Of a stretch of DNA of 39,715 nt, positions 7,905 through 17,207 are shown one piece after another (position 1 is the first letter of the stretch; each line of letters begins with the position of its first letter). A program made the position numbers and the translations under genes. The notes beneath the pieces were generated by a model, which saw only the letters and a list, made by a program, of their open reading frames with translations, ran no database searches and was not told where the DNA came from. Source of the stretch: Prosthecobacter debontii (GTDB lineage: Bacteria > Verrucomicrobiota > Verrucomicrobiia > Verrucomicrobiales > Akkermansiaceae); NCBI GenBank assembly GCA_945869465.1, contig CAMBPB010000021.1:1-39715 (forward strand), in the 5' to 3' direction.

Positions 7905-10073
7905 ATGAACCTCTCCGCTCCACAACAAAACGAAGCCGCGCTGCACGCCGTTGACTACTGGCAGGTGATCAAGAACCGCTATGGGATCATTCTCCTGACC
8001 TTGCTTTTGGTATTCATGACCGCTGCGGTCATCACATACGTGATGCCAAAAAAGTATGAAAGCGAGGCAACCATTGAACTGAAATCCCGCGGGGCCGGCA
8101 TGCGGCCGTTCGGAGCCCAGAATTCCGAAACCTCGGGTGCCGGCCAGATGACGGCCAACTTTTTCGGGACTGAGTATGAGAAAATCAAGAGCCGCAATTC
8201 GCTTGCGAAAGTGGTTGAAGCCCTTGAATTGGTCAATCGCTGGAACGTGGACAAGGAAACCGCCTTAAGCATTCTCAAAGGTATGGTGAACACTCAGAAT
8301 ATCCGGGGAACGGACTTGATCTCGATCCGTGTGCGACACACCAAGAAAGAGGATGCGAAGGATGTGGCGGAGGAAGTCACCCGTGCCTACAAGGCCTACC
8401 GGGAGGAATCCGAGGGCAAGGATGCCGATCGGACCCTCCACGAATTGAACAAAGCCGTGAGAGACCAAGAGGACAAGGTGGAGGAGCGCCGGAAAGTGCT
8501 CGCGACCATCGTTCGGACGAAAGGTATTATTTATAAGGGGACCGATTCGTTTTACGGATCCTCCGGCGTGGACGAAGACCAAGGTGCCAAGAACGCACTC
8601 CAGACATTCCATCAGCTCGAGCAGGAGAAAATGCAATTGGCGAGCCAGATCAGCAGCCTGCTCAAGTATGACAGCGATCAATTGATGGTTTACGCTTCGG
8701 GCCTCGCTTTGCCGGACAACATCATCCGCAACCTCCACCCCCAGTATTTGGAAGCTAAGCGTCAATTAGAGAGCCTAAAGATCAATGGTTTGGGTGAGCG
8801 GCATCCAACGATGCTTGCGGCGATTGACCAGATCGGCGCGATGAAAAAACAACTGGATGAAGGCGTGGTCAACCTGCGGGACACGCTGACTGCTCAATTG
8901 GACTTGGCCTCGAACCGCTTGAAAAGCGTAACGGTGATGAAGGACGATACGCGTGAGGAGGCGATCAAACGAGGCTTGGATGCTCAGGACTACGTGGATG
9001 CAAAACGTGATTTCGAAACGGACCAGGATTTGCTCCAAACCATGAAGCTGAAGCAGATCGCGGAAACCATTTCTAGGAAAATGGGGCAGGACAGCGTCCA
9101 AGTGCATGACCAGCCGGTGCTCTCGAACAGTCCCGTGAGCCCGAATGTTACTCTCAATCTGGTACTGGGGGCGGTGGTGGGCTTGATCTTCGGCGTCGGT
9201 ATCGCCTTCTTCCTCGAATACCTGGACACCTCGGTGAAGAGCCTTGAGGATGTGGAGCGCTACCTGCAAGTGCCCGTGCTGGCGGTGATTCCGAAGGATG
9301 TCGGCATTCTCCATAAACAAAGCGGCATGAGCCCGGATGCCGAGGCCTATCGAATTCTTCGGACCAACATCGAGTTCAACCGCAAGAATCCGGAAGATAA
9401 CGCCATCACGGTGGTTTCCGGGGGCGCGGGCGAAGGGAAATCGACCACTCTGGTCAACTTGGCTTACATCTGTGCCCAAGGTGGCTACACCACGCTGATG
9501 ATCGACGCGGACTTGCGGCGCCCGCGTCTGCACACCTTCTTCGACATCAATAATTCGGTCGGGCTCACCAATTATTTGACCACCGAATTGATGCTGGAAG
9601 ACGTGATTCTCCAAACGCCGGTGGACAACCTGTATTTCATGCCTTCGGGGATTCTACCAGCCGATGCCGCGGGGATCCTCAACTCCCGCCGGATGTCGGA
9701 ATTGATTCAGGACGCGAAGCAACGTTTTGACCTGGTGCTGGTGGACAGCCCGCCGATTCTTGGGGTCAGCGACGCTTCGGTGCTCGCCAGCGAAGTGGAC
9801 CTTACGATGATCGTCGTCCAACACCGCAAGCTTCCTCGAAACATGCTGCTTCGGGTGAAGCAGGCGGTCGAAAACGTGGGCGGCAACGTCATCGGCGTCG
9901 TCCTCAACAACGTGGATGTCCGCAGTGACAGCCAATATCAATATTACACCAGCTATTACACCTACTACGCGCCCGCCGAAGCTCAAGTCGGTCCGCCCTC
10001 GGGCGGTTCCACCCCGGCTCCTGCCAAACCTCAGGCCAATGCTGCGCGTGGCAATGACTCTGAACTCTATTAA
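7905..10073 (+). CDS. Wzc-type polysaccharide co-polymerase with bacterial tyrosine kinase domain
   Basis: 722 residues. A Wzz-type N-terminal domain has a membrane helix at about residues 28-47 and a long charged coiled-coil periplasmic region (about 170-400). A second membrane helix follows (LVLGAVVGLIFGVGIAFF). The cytoplasmic BY-kinase domain has Walker A GGAGEGKST (about 506), Walker A' MIDADLRRPR (about 531) and Walker B LVLVDSPP (about 610). The C-terminus has seven Tyr within 12 residues, the autophosphorylation cluster of Wzc/EpsB proteins. Such proteins set chain length and couple synthesis to export by cycling phosphorylation. No cognate phosphatase or glycosyltransferase is nearby. 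Confidence 0.94.
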   Translation: MNLSAPQQNEAALHAVDYWQVIKNRYGIILLTLLLVFMTAAVITYVMPKKYESEATIELKSRGAGMRPFGAQNSETSGAGQMTANFFGTEYEKIKSRNSLAKVVEALELVNRWNVDKETALSILKGMVNTQNIRGTDLISIRVRHTKKEDAKDVAEEVTRAYKAYREESEGKDADRTLHELNKAVRDQEDKVEERRKVLATIVRTKGIIYKGTDSFYGSSGVDEDQGAKNALQTFHQLEQEKMQLASQISSLLKYDSDQLMVYASGLALPDNIIRNLHPQYLEAKRQLESLKINGLGERHPTMLAAIDQIGAMKKQLDEGVVNLRDTLTAQLDLASNRLKSVTVMKDDTREEAIKRGLDAQDYVDAKRDFETDQDLLQTMKLKQIAETISRKMGQDSVQVHDQPVLSNSPVSPNVTLNLVLGAVVGLIFGVGIAFFLEYLDTSVKSLEDVERYLQVPVLAVIPKDVGILHKQSGMSPDAEAYRILRTNIEFNRKNPEDNAITVVSGGAGEGKSTTLVNLAYICAQGGYTTLMIDADLRRPRLHTFFDINNSVGLTNYLTTELMLEDVILQTPVDNLYFMPSGILPADAAGILNSRRMSELIQDAKQRFDLVLVDSPPILGVSDASVLASEVDLTMIVVQHRKLPRNMLLRVKQAVENVGGNVIGVVLNNVDVRSDSQYQYYTSYYTYYAPAEAQVGPPSGGSTPAPAKPQANAARGNDSELY

Positions 10074-10092
10074 CACCTAACGGAAAATAACA

Positions 10093-10659
10093 ATGAACTT
10101 CAAACCACTTGCCGCTGGACTATTTGCCATGGTCTGCGCGTCCCCACTGTTGTTGGCTCAGATCCAAGCCGGTGGGGCCATTCAGATCACCGTTTCCGGT
10201 GTTCCCGCCGAGGAAAAAACCCGCTTCGATCTCGTCTATCCTGTTTCTGATTCGGGATTGATCAATATGCCGTTTATTGGCCAGGTAAGAGCTGCTGGAA
10301 TGAAGGCCGACGAGCTGGCCACTTCGCTGCAGGCTCGCTACAAGTCGGCAGGAATCTACACCAACCCGACGTTTCAAGTGTTTGATTCGGATGCCCAGAA
10401 GATCACGCAACAGGTCGTGCACCTAGGCGGTTATATTCGCAAAACCGGGCCAGTCTCGTGGAGCCGGACCTTGACGCTCTATCAAGCGATCCAGGCGGGA
10501 GGAGGAGCCAACGAGTTTGGAAGCATGAAGCGTGTAAAACTCTATCGCGGCGGAAAACTCAAGGAATACGATCTGACTCAATCCCAATTTATGAATATTC
10601 CGCTTGAGGTGGGCGATACGATCGAGATTCCTCAGAAAAGCCCTTTCACTGGTCGTTAA
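10093..10659 (+). CDS. Small Wza-like polysaccharide export protein (Poly_export + SLBB)
   Basis: 188 residues. A signal peptide ends about residue 22 (SPLLLAQ) without a lipobox. The polysaccharide-export domain covers about residues 27-100 (YPVSDSGLINMPFIGQVRA and a helix AGMKADELATSLQARY). One SLBB-like domain follows (VHLGGYIRKTGPVSW, TLYQAIQAGGGANEFGS, VKLYRGGKLKEYDL, LEVGDTIEIPQ). Wza is about 380 residues with a lipid anchor and an outer-membrane helix; this protein has neither, so it must pair with another outer-membrane channel, for which the barrel encoded at 6553 is a candidate. It starts 19 bp after the wzc-like gene. Confidence 0.9.
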   Translation: MNFKPLAAGLFAMVCASPLLLAQIQAGGAIQITVSGVPAEEKTRFDLVYPVSDSGLINMPFIGQVRAAGMKADELATSLQARYKSAGIYTNPTFQVFDSDAQKITQQVVHLGGYIRKTGPVSWSRTLTLYQAIQAGGGANEFGSMKRVKLYRGGKLKEYDLTQSQFMNIPLEVGDTIEIPQKSPFTGR

Positions 10660-10727
10660 CCAAATCAAGCGGTCTAGGGAGTAAAATCTGCGAATGTTTC
10701 ATACCATCGTCAAACCGGGTGACGCGT

Positions 10728-11447
10728 ATGTCTAATAGAATGAAGGGAGCGATGACCCAAATCTCTGGCTTCCTGGCATGGCTTGTCGCATGCTCATCCT
10801 TGTCGTGGTCCGGTGAACTTCCTGCGGAAGCGTTTTCGCATCTCAGGTCCGAAGAATTTAAGAAGCGGGAGAGCGCGCAGGCGGAATTGCTGGCATGGGC
10901 GCGCGAGCGGCCCGAACCGGCAATTGAAGAGTTGTACCGCCAGTCGAGATCGGCCGATGATCCGGAAGTCAGGGAACGTTGCCTGGGCATTCTGCGCGAT
11001 CTGGTGAATGACGAATACTTGAAGGAAGGCGAGGGGTTTCTGGGAATTCAGATGCAGCAACCGAATGACATCGTGAACGTTCCCGGCGATCCCAAACCCC
11101 GGATGGCGGTCAGGGTGACGCTGGTGATGCCGGACTCGGCGGCAGAGGCGGCGGGACTTCACGTCAACGACTTGATTGCCGGGCTGGGCGACCACGTGTG
11201 GCACGAAGGACTTGCCTACGAACTGTTCCGCGAGGAAATCCGTCAAATGAAGCCGAATACCAAGGTGACTCTCAAGGTGCTGCGGGACGGCAAGCTTCTG
11301 GATATCGATGTCAAATTGGGCCGGCGACCTCCCTATGCGGATACGATGTTCATGGATCTGCGGCAAGTGGACCCGCAGGCACTTGAGCGGGCGGCCAAGG
11401 ACGCCTATTTCCGCCGTTGGCTGGAGCGCAGAAAATCGCGTGAGTGA
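10728..11447 (+). CDS. Secreted PDZ-domain protein
   Basis: About 239 residues. A signal-like segment (ISGFLAWLVACSSLSWSG) is followed by a helical region (about 30-95) resembling a HEAT-like pair: SEEFKKRESAQAELLAWA, then DDPEVRERCLGILRDL. Next comes a PDZ domain, EGFLGIQMQQP to LDIDVKLGRRP, with AAEAAGLHVNDLIAGLGD in its core. No protease domain is present. Start codons at 10719 (GTG), 10728, 10740 and 10752 are all possible and none has a clear Shine-Dalgarno. The next gene is the PDZ protease Prc, so a periplasmic adaptor or substrate-recognition role is a reasonable inference. Confidence 0.78.
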   Translation: MSNRMKGAMTQISGFLAWLVACSSLSWSGELPAEAFSHLRSEEFKKRESAQAELLAWARERPEPAIEELYRQSRSADDPEVRERCLGILRDLVNDEYLKEGEGFLGIQMQQPNDIVNVPGDPKPRMAVRVTLVMPDSAAEAAGLHVNDLIAGLGDHVWHEGLAYELFREEIRQMKPNTKVTLKVLRDGKLLDIDVKLGRRPPYADTMFMDLRQVDPQALERAAKDAYFRRWLERRKSRE

Positions 11448-11531
11448 GGCAATTCCGCATTTTGGAAATCGACATCCGGGAAAACGGTGGCACCTTTTGA
11501 ATCATTCCAACCTTTGTACCGTTCGACATTC

Positions 11532-13772
11532 ATGACAATCTCCTGGTTCCGAAAAGCAGCCTCCGCCGTGGTTTGTGCCGCATTCTCATGTTCCGCGATG
11601 GCGCAGCAGGCGGATTTCAACGAAGTGGGACGGCAAATGGCGATCATGCTGCAAAACAGCCATTTCGCACGCATTCCATTCAATGAGGAGTTGAGCCGCA
11701 GGTTCCTCGGCGACTATCTGAAGGATCTCGATTTCCAGCGGCTTTATTTCACTCAGCAGGATGTGGACAAGTTCACGGCGGATTATGGCGACCGCCTCCA
11801 CACGCTTTTGCTGCAAGGCAACAGCCTGTCGGCGGCGACTGAAATCTATCGGGTTTTTGAAAAACGGGTGGAAGCGCGAGTGGCTCAAACCGGGAAACTG
11901 CTGAACGGCACCGATTTCGATTTTTCCGTGAACGAGTCCGTGATGATGAGCCGGAAGAACGCCCCTTGGCCGAAGAATGAGAATGAAGCGGCCGATCTGT
12001 GGCGTTTGCAGATCAAGGAGGCGGTGCTCGCCGAGGTGCTGCGCCGTGAATTGCTGACGAAACTCGCGAAGGAGCAGGGCAAAGCGGATCCGGGTAGCGA
12101 TGACCGCAGCCCCAAGGAAAAGGTCTCGCTTCGATACAAACGATTTCTGGCCAGCGTCAAGGACGTGGACGACGAGGAGGTTGCGAATTATTTCCTGAGC
12201 GCGGTGGCGCGGGCCTACGATCCGCACACCGACTACATGAGTTTTCGGGAAATGAACCGCTTCAAGGACGGAATGAAGAACGAACTCGTCGGCATCGGCG
12301 CGTTGCTTCAAGCCGAGGAGGACGGAGCCACCAAAATCATGGGCATCGTCGTTGGAGGCCCGGCTGATCGGGAGGGATCTTTGAAACTCAATGATCGCGT
12401 GGTCGCGGTGAACACCCTCAACACCACCAAGGCGGAGGACATGACGGACATCATGTTCATGAAAATCGACAAGGTGGTTGATTTGATTCGCGGGAAGGAA
12501 GGCACGGAAGTCGCGCTCAAGGTGGAGCCGGCGGGTGGTCCGCCGGGAGAGACCCGAATTGTCGTGATCCAGCGGGGCAAGGTGGAAATGAAGGACGAAC
12601 AGGCCAGCGGTGAGGTGATTGAGATTAAGACGAAAAAAGGCACTTCCCGACGTTTGGGCGTGATCACCCTGCCGTCGTTTTATGCGGATTTCGATGAGGG
12701 CAAAGTCCGCTGCTCGGTGGATGTTGAGAGAATCCTCAAGCGCCTGACTGAGGAAAAAATCGACGGACTGGTCCTCGACCTCCGCAACAATGGCGGTGGC
12801 TCGCTGGAAGAGGTGCGCCGCATGACGGGCTTTTTCATCGAACGCGGTCCGGTCGTGCAGGTGAAAAACACTCTCGGCCAAGTACAGGTGAAGGATTCGG
12901 AAAACGGCAAGCCGATTTATGGCGGCCCGATGGTGGTCATGACCGACAAGAGCAGTGCTTCCGCCAGCGAGATTCTGGCGGGTGCCCTTCAGGATTTCAA
13001 TCGTGCGGTGGTGGTCGGTGAGTCATCCACCTTTGGGAAAGGCACCGTCCAGCAGCCGATGGACATCGGCCGGATGCTCCCGCTCTTTGCAGTTAGAAAC
13101 CGGGCCGGATTCCTCAAGGTGACCATTCAGAAATTCTATCGGCCTTCGGGATCGTCCACCCAGATGGATGGAGTGGTGTCCGATGTGGTCCTTCCCAGTC
13201 TGATGGATGCTTTGGAAATGGGTGAGGCTTTTCTCGATCATCCGCTGCCCCATGACCGCATCCGCCAGGCTGCCGACTTCAAACCGCTTGATGCTCAAGC
13301 CCTGTTTATCCCACGGCTCAAGGAGTCGAGTCAGGAACGGCTGAATGCGAGCAAGGACTTCTCGTATGTGATTCAGGATATCATGAAAACGAAGGATCGT
13401 CTGAAAGCGAACAAGTTGTCCTTGAACAAATCCACTCGCGAAAAGGACCTCGCCGAGTCCGACGCCCAGCAAAAGGAGCGCAACACCGAGCGCCGGGCGC
13501 GTTTCGAGAAAATGAGCAAAGAGGACAAGGAGAACTTCAAGTTTTACAAGATCACGCTGGAGGATCTCGAAAAAGGGGCCGATCTCAAGCCCTACGATCC
13601 ATCCGACGAGAGCGGTGGCTACATGCGCCGCGCCAAGGACGAAACCGACGATTTGGATGAGACCCCGACCTGGCCCACCGGCTTGAACCCCGTGAAACGC
13701 GAATCCCTCATGGTGTTGCGGGATCTTGTCGATCTCTCCGAAAACGCCAGGATGGCCGGTCTGATCAAGTGA
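11532..13772 (+). CDS. prc: Tail-specific (C-terminal processing) periplasmic protease, S41A family
   Basis: 746 residues. A signal peptide ends at CSAMA|Q. The N-terminal helical domain is followed by a PDZ domain (LVGIGALLQ, VVGGPADREGSLKLNDRVVAVN) and the S41 catalytic core. Nucleophile Ser479 lies in SSASASEIL and general-base Lys503 in FGKGTVQQP. The long C-terminal region with YDPSDES matches the Prc/Tsp type, not the shorter CtpA type. Prc trims or degrades envelope proteins from their C-termini. ATG 11532 is chosen over GTG 11487 because it leads straight into the signal peptide. Confidence 0.95.
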   Translation: MTISWFRKAASAVVCAAFSCSAMAQQADFNEVGRQMAIMLQNSHFARIPFNEELSRRFLGDYLKDLDFQRLYFTQQDVDKFTADYGDRLHTLLLQGNSLSAATEIYRVFEKRVEARVAQTGKLLNGTDFDFSVNESVMMSRKNAPWPKNENEAADLWRLQIKEAVLAEVLRRELLTKLAKEQGKADPGSDDRSPKEKVSLRYKRFLASVKDVDDEEVANYFLSAVARAYDPHTDYMSFREMNRFKDGMKNELVGIGALLQAEEDGATKIMGIVVGGPADREGSLKLNDRVVAVNTLNTTKAEDMTDIMFMKIDKVVDLIRGKEGTEVALKVEPAGGPPGETRIVVIQRGKVEMKDEQASGEVIEIKTKKGTSRRLGVITLPSFYADFDEGKVRCSVDVERILKRLTEEKIDGLVLDLRNNGGGSLEEVRRMTGFFIERGPVVQVKNTLGQVQVKDSENGKPIYGGPMVVMTDKSSASASEILAGALQDFNRAVVVGESSTFGKGTVQQPMDIGRMLPLFAVRNRAGFLKVTIQKFYRPSGSSTQMDGVVSDVVLPSLMDALEMGEAFLDHPLPHDRIRQAADFKPLDAQALFIPRLKESSQERLNASKDFSYVIQDIMKTKDRLKANKLSLNKSTREKDLAESDAQQKERNTERRARFEKMSKEDKENFKFYKITLEDLEKGADLKPYDPSDESGGYMRRAKDETDDLDETPTWPTGLNPVKRESLMVLRDLVDLSENARMAGLIK

Positions 13773-13794
13773 ACCCGGATGCTGGAGTCTGATC

Positions 13795-14502
13795 ATGCCG
13801 GACATCGCGAAGAATCTGGCGGAGATTAAGGACCGGATCGCTGCCTCTTGTTTGCGGGCGGATCGGGATCCGGAAACCGTTAGTCTGATTGCCGTTTCCA
13901 AGACGTTTCCGGCGGATGCCGTGCGGGATGCCTGGGAGGCGGGACAATCGCACTTCGGCGAGAACAGGTTGCAGGAGGCGGAGCCGAAAATCGAGTTATT
14001 GCCCGGATCCTTGCACTGGCATTTCATCGGTCGCGTCCAACGCAACAAGGTGCGCAGGATACTGCCCCGGTTTGAGGTGATTCACGCCATCGATTCCCTG
14101 GGTCTTGCGTCTTATGCGAATGACCTCGCCGGGGAACTCGGATTGTTTCCAAAGGTTTTCCTGCAAGTGAATGTAGGCGGCGAGGCGTCCAAAGGTGGCT
14201 TCGAACCTGCGATTGTGGGCGCGGAAATGGAAAACCTGCTGGCGTTGGATCGCCTGGAAATCCTGGGCTTGATGTGCATACCCCCGCCCGGCCCGGATGC
14301 GGAGTCGGCACGTCCGTGGTTTGCTGCCCTGCGGGAACAGCGGGACGAACTGGAGCGGCGGGCGGGTGTCCCATTACCCTTTCTGAGCATGGGTATGAGC
14401 GGCGATTTTGAAGTGGCGGTCGAGGAGGGCGCCACGCATGTGCGGGTGGGCTCCGCGATTTTCGGGAAACGCGGCTATCAGATGGACGGCGGGCCGGATT
14501 GA
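13795..14502 (+). CDS. YggS/PLPBP-family pyridoxal 5'-phosphate homeostasis protein
   Basis: 235 residues, one TIM-barrel domain. The PLP lysine is Lys36 in IAVSKTFPAD. Other family motifs are FGENRLQEAEPKI, WHFIGRVQRNKV, VFLQVNVGGEASKGGF, LGLMCIPP and LSMGMSGDFEVAVEEGATHV ending VRVGSAIFG. The family binds PLP and influences amino-acid and keto-acid pools, with no known enzymatic reaction. It overlaps the longest frame of the DUF971 gene and lies 22 bp after prc. Confidence 0.95.
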   Translation: MPDIAKNLAEIKDRIAASCLRADRDPETVSLIAVSKTFPADAVRDAWEAGQSHFGENRLQEAEPKIELLPGSLHWHFIGRVQRNKVRRILPRFEVIHAIDSLGLASYANDLAGELGLFPKVFLQVNVGGEASKGGFEPAIVGAEMENLLALDRLEILGLMCIPPPGPDAESARPWFAALREQRDELERRAGVPLPFLSMGMSGDFEVAVEEGATHVRVGSAIFGKRGYQMDGGPD

Positions 14503-14516
14503 ACGCAGATTCGGCC

Positions 14517-14828
14517 ATGTCCTTGATGCTTGAACATGCCGCGGTGATTGGAAACGAACTCGCGCTGTCATTTGCGGATGGATTGGAAGCCTATCTGCCT
14601 CTTCCGATGCTCCGGCGGGCGTGTCCGTGTGCGGTCTGTCAGGGAGAACCGGATGCTTTGGGCCGTGTCGTTCGTCCCACGGTCGAACACGGTCCGCGGG
14701 CGTTCGAGCTTCTGAAATACGAAACGGTGGGGGGATACGCGATCCAGCTTTTTTGGGGGGACGGGCATTCGTCGGGAATCTACAGTTATGCCTATTTGCA
14801 AAAACTCGCCGAATTGCCTCCCGCATAG
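14517..14828 (+). CDS. DUF971 domain protein
   Basis: 103 residues. The core reads LSFADGLEAYLPLPMLRRACPC, then CAVCQGEP, YAIQLFWGDGHSSGIYSYAYL and a final helix, which matches DUF971. The C-x-C-x2-C arrangement (CPCAVC) suggests a metal site. DUF971 also occurs in gamma-butyrobetaine-type dioxygenases and as a stand-alone protein near Fe-S cluster factors; its function is not established. ATG 14517 is used; a TTG at 14499 would overlap the upstream stop. Confidence 0.88.
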   Translation: MSLMLEHAAVIGNELALSFADGLEAYLPLPMLRRACPCAVCQGEPDALGRVVRPTVEHGPRAFELLKYETVGGYAIQLFWGDGHSSGIYSYAYLQKLAELPPA

Positions 14829-14858
14829 GCGCGGCGTGATATTGAAAACATTAGCGCC

Positions 14859-16913
14859 GTGATTTCCGCCCGTGATGATTTGGGTTCCCTGCCCCTGCTG
14901 GCTGCCAAAGAGGTGGCGGCTCTGGCGGCGGCGGGATTCCTAACGGCTTTGGAGGTGCTTGATCATCTTCCCAAACGCTACGAGGACCGGCGGCGCTTCG
15001 ATCGTTTTCCTAATCAAGCAACCCCTGCCGCGGTGTGCCTTCGCGGCATGGTGATCGACTCGTCGAAGCGGCATTTCGGGCGGGGCGGCGGTTTTTATGA
15101 AGCGATCGTGATGGATGGTGCGGGAGGAGTTTTCGGTTCCGGGAAAATCACCTGCCGCTGGTTCAACATGCCGTTCATCCACAAACTCGTCGCCACCGGC
15201 CAGCAGGTGGTCGTTTACGGCAAGGTGAAGGATAACAATGGCCGCTTGATCATCGATCATCCGGAGTTCGAGATTCTTCGCGAGGATGACGAGGAGAACG
15301 AATCGATTCACCTCGAGCGGATCGTGCCGATCTATCGGAATGTTGCCGGTCTTGCCCAGCGGCGGCTGAGGGAAATCATGCATTTGCTGCTGTTGCAATC
15401 CGATCCCCCGACGCTGGCGGGAACCTTCGCGGTGGATCCCGACTCGCCACGGGCGGGGGCGCTGAAGGAGGTGCATTTTCCCGCTTCGCTCGAACAAGCC
15501 AACGCCGCCCGCCGGCGATTCGCGCTTGAGGAGTTTTTCGGCATCCAGTTGAACGTCGCGTGGCGGCGCTCCCGGCATCAGGAGCAGACGGGGCGGGTGC
15601 TTGGCAAACGCACCGCCATGCTCGGTGCGTTTTACCAAAACCTGCCGTTCGACCTAACCGAGGCGCAGAAACGCTCGATCCGGGAGATCATCGCGGACAT
15701 GAGGGAGCGGCGCCCGATGAACCGCCTGTTGCAGGGTGATGTGGGTTCGGGAAAAACCTTCGTGGCCATGGCGGCTATGCTGCTGGCGATCGATTCCGGC
15801 TGTCAGGCGGCCTTGATGGCGCCCACCCAGATTCTGGCGGAACAACATTATCTGACCTTCCGCCGGTGGCTGGAGCCGATTGGTGTTAGGGTGGCGCTGC
15901 GCACCGGCAACCGTGACGAGGCGAACCATCTGGAACTGGGCGGCGAAGCGCAAATGATCATCGGAACGCATGCCTTGCTCTACGATGACACATTGTTCCG
16001 CGATCTCGGTCTGGTGGTGATCGACGAGCAGCACAAATTCGGAGTGGCCCAGCGCGCCTCGTTGATCCGCCGCGGAGTGGTGCCCGATGTGTTGGTGATG
16101 ACCGCGACTCCAATTCCGCGGACACTCACGATGACGATCTATGGTGATCTCGATGTTTCACTGCTGGATGAAAAACCACCGGGCCGCGGGAAAATCATCA
16201 CCGCCGTGCGCACGGGTGCGAAACAATCGGATGTGACCAGGTTCGTGAAAGAGCAACTCTCCGGCGGACGCCAGGCTTATCTCGTCTATCCGCTTGTGGA
16301 GGAAAGCGAGACGCTCAAGGTGGAGTCCGCCACCGAGGCGTTTAAAAAGTGGCGGAAGCGTTTGAGCCCGCACGAGGTTGGATTGATCCACGGCAAGCTC
16401 CGGCCGGAGGAGAAGGAGGAGGTCATGCGCCGGTTCCGTGAAGGCCATACCGCCGCGCTGGTTGCCACCACCGTGATCGAGGTGGGCGTCGATGTCCCAA
16501 ATGCCTCGGTCATGATTCTGCATCACGCGGAACGCTTCGGGCTGGCCCAGCTCCACCAACTGCGCGGCCGCATCGGCAGGGGAGGGCACAAGGGATATTG
16601 CGTTCTTCTAACAGACGGCAAAAACCCGGAAGCGATGGAGAAACTCAAGGTGCTGGAGCAATCCAGCGACGGTTTCGAGATCGCCGAAGCCGACCTCCGC
16701 CTGCGCGGTCCGGGTGACGTGCTCGGCACGATGCAGAGCGGCCTATCCGATCTGCGCTTTGTCGAATTCCTGGCGGACACCGCGCTGCTGCGCGAAGCCC
16801 GGGAACTGGCCGACCATGTGCTCGCGGAGGATCCGCATTTGGATGGGATCCACCGCGCGCTGCGTCCGCTGTTGCAGCAGGATGGAATGACGGATCCAAC
16901 CGCATCCGCCTAG
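14859..16913 (+). CDS. recG: ATP-dependent DNA helicase RecG
   Basis: 684 residues from a GTG start. The N-terminal wedge/OB domain starts around residue 30 (VLDHLPKRYEDRRR). The motor has Walker A LLQGDVGSGKT (about 293), MAPTQILAEQH, the DEQH box VVIDEQHKFGV (about 387), MTATPIPRTL and the helicase C motifs TTVIEVGVDVPNA and QLRGRIGRG. RecG remodels stalled forks and branches Holliday junctions. It is the last gene of a run with the YggS-type and DUF971 genes, 30 bp after the latter. Confidence 0.97.
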   Translation: MISARDDLGSLPLLAAKEVAALAAAGFLTALEVLDHLPKRYEDRRRFDRFPNQATPAAVCLRGMVIDSSKRHFGRGGGFYEAIVMDGAGGVFGSGKITCRWFNMPFIHKLVATGQQVVVYGKVKDNNGRLIIDHPEFEILREDDEENESIHLERIVPIYRNVAGLAQRRLREIMHLLLLQSDPPTLAGTFAVDPDSPRAGALKEVHFPASLEQANAARRRFALEEFFGIQLNVAWRRSRHQEQTGRVLGKRTAMLGAFYQNLPFDLTEAQKRSIREIIADMRERRPMNRLLQGDVGSGKTFVAMAAMLLAIDSGCQAALMAPTQILAEQHYLTFRRWLEPIGVRVALRTGNRDEANHLELGGEAQMIIGTHALLYDDTLFRDLGLVVIDEQHKFGVAQRASLIRRGVVPDVLVMTATPIPRTLTMTIYGDLDVSLLDEKPPGRGKIITAVRTGAKQSDVTRFVKEQLSGGRQAYLVYPLVEESETLKVESATEAFKKWRKRLSPHEVGLIHGKLRPEEKEEVMRRFREGHTAALVATTVIEVGVDVPNASVMILHHAERFGLAQLHQLRGRIGRGGHKGYCVLLTDGKNPEAMEKLKVLEQSSDGFEIAEADLRLRGPGDVLGTMQSGLSDLRFVEFLADTALLREARELADHVLAEDPHLDGIHRALRPLLQQDGMTDPTASA

Positions 16914-17207
16914 ACCGCCGGTGGGAACTCTCCCGGATTCGTTTCCGCCTCAAAGGTCGGGGCCGAATTGGAACGATCGATGTGCTCCTACGGGCGTTGA
17001 TGAACAAGAGTGTGAGAAACGGCATCAAAGTCGCGCAGACGATGGCAGTCTGACGTGAAGACGTCTTGCTCATAATCAAACTCCCCGGCAAGGAGCGACG
17101 ACACTCATGTCGTCTGCGGAAGGAAAGTCCGTGGGCTGTGCCTCCGGCGCCTGCCATGGTCCGCTCTTCCTCACGCACCACAGGAGTGTGGCGCCTCCTT
17201 AGCCCGC
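16914..17207. other. Hairpin-rich non-coding stretch between recG and the sugar dehydrogenase gene
   Basis: No convincing gene. Within 17036-17194 at least five short inverted repeats lie in a row: CAGAC/GTCTG (17036-17052), ACGT-GAAG-ACGT (17053-17064), CTCC/GGAG (17081-17095), GACGACA/TGTCGTC (17097-17114) and CCACA/TGTGG (17178-17191, extended by GC/GC beyond one mismatch). The two flanking genes converge here. It may act as a two-way terminator or be a mosaic repeat element. Confidence 0.6.

Noticed and set aside
11586..12881. 431-codon minus-strand frame opposite prc
   Set aside because: Antisense shadow of prc with no family features.
16645..17181. 178-codon minus-strand frame covering the recG end and the hairpin region
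   Set aside because: Half is recG shadow, the rest lies across hairpins and reads as basic low-complexity sequence.
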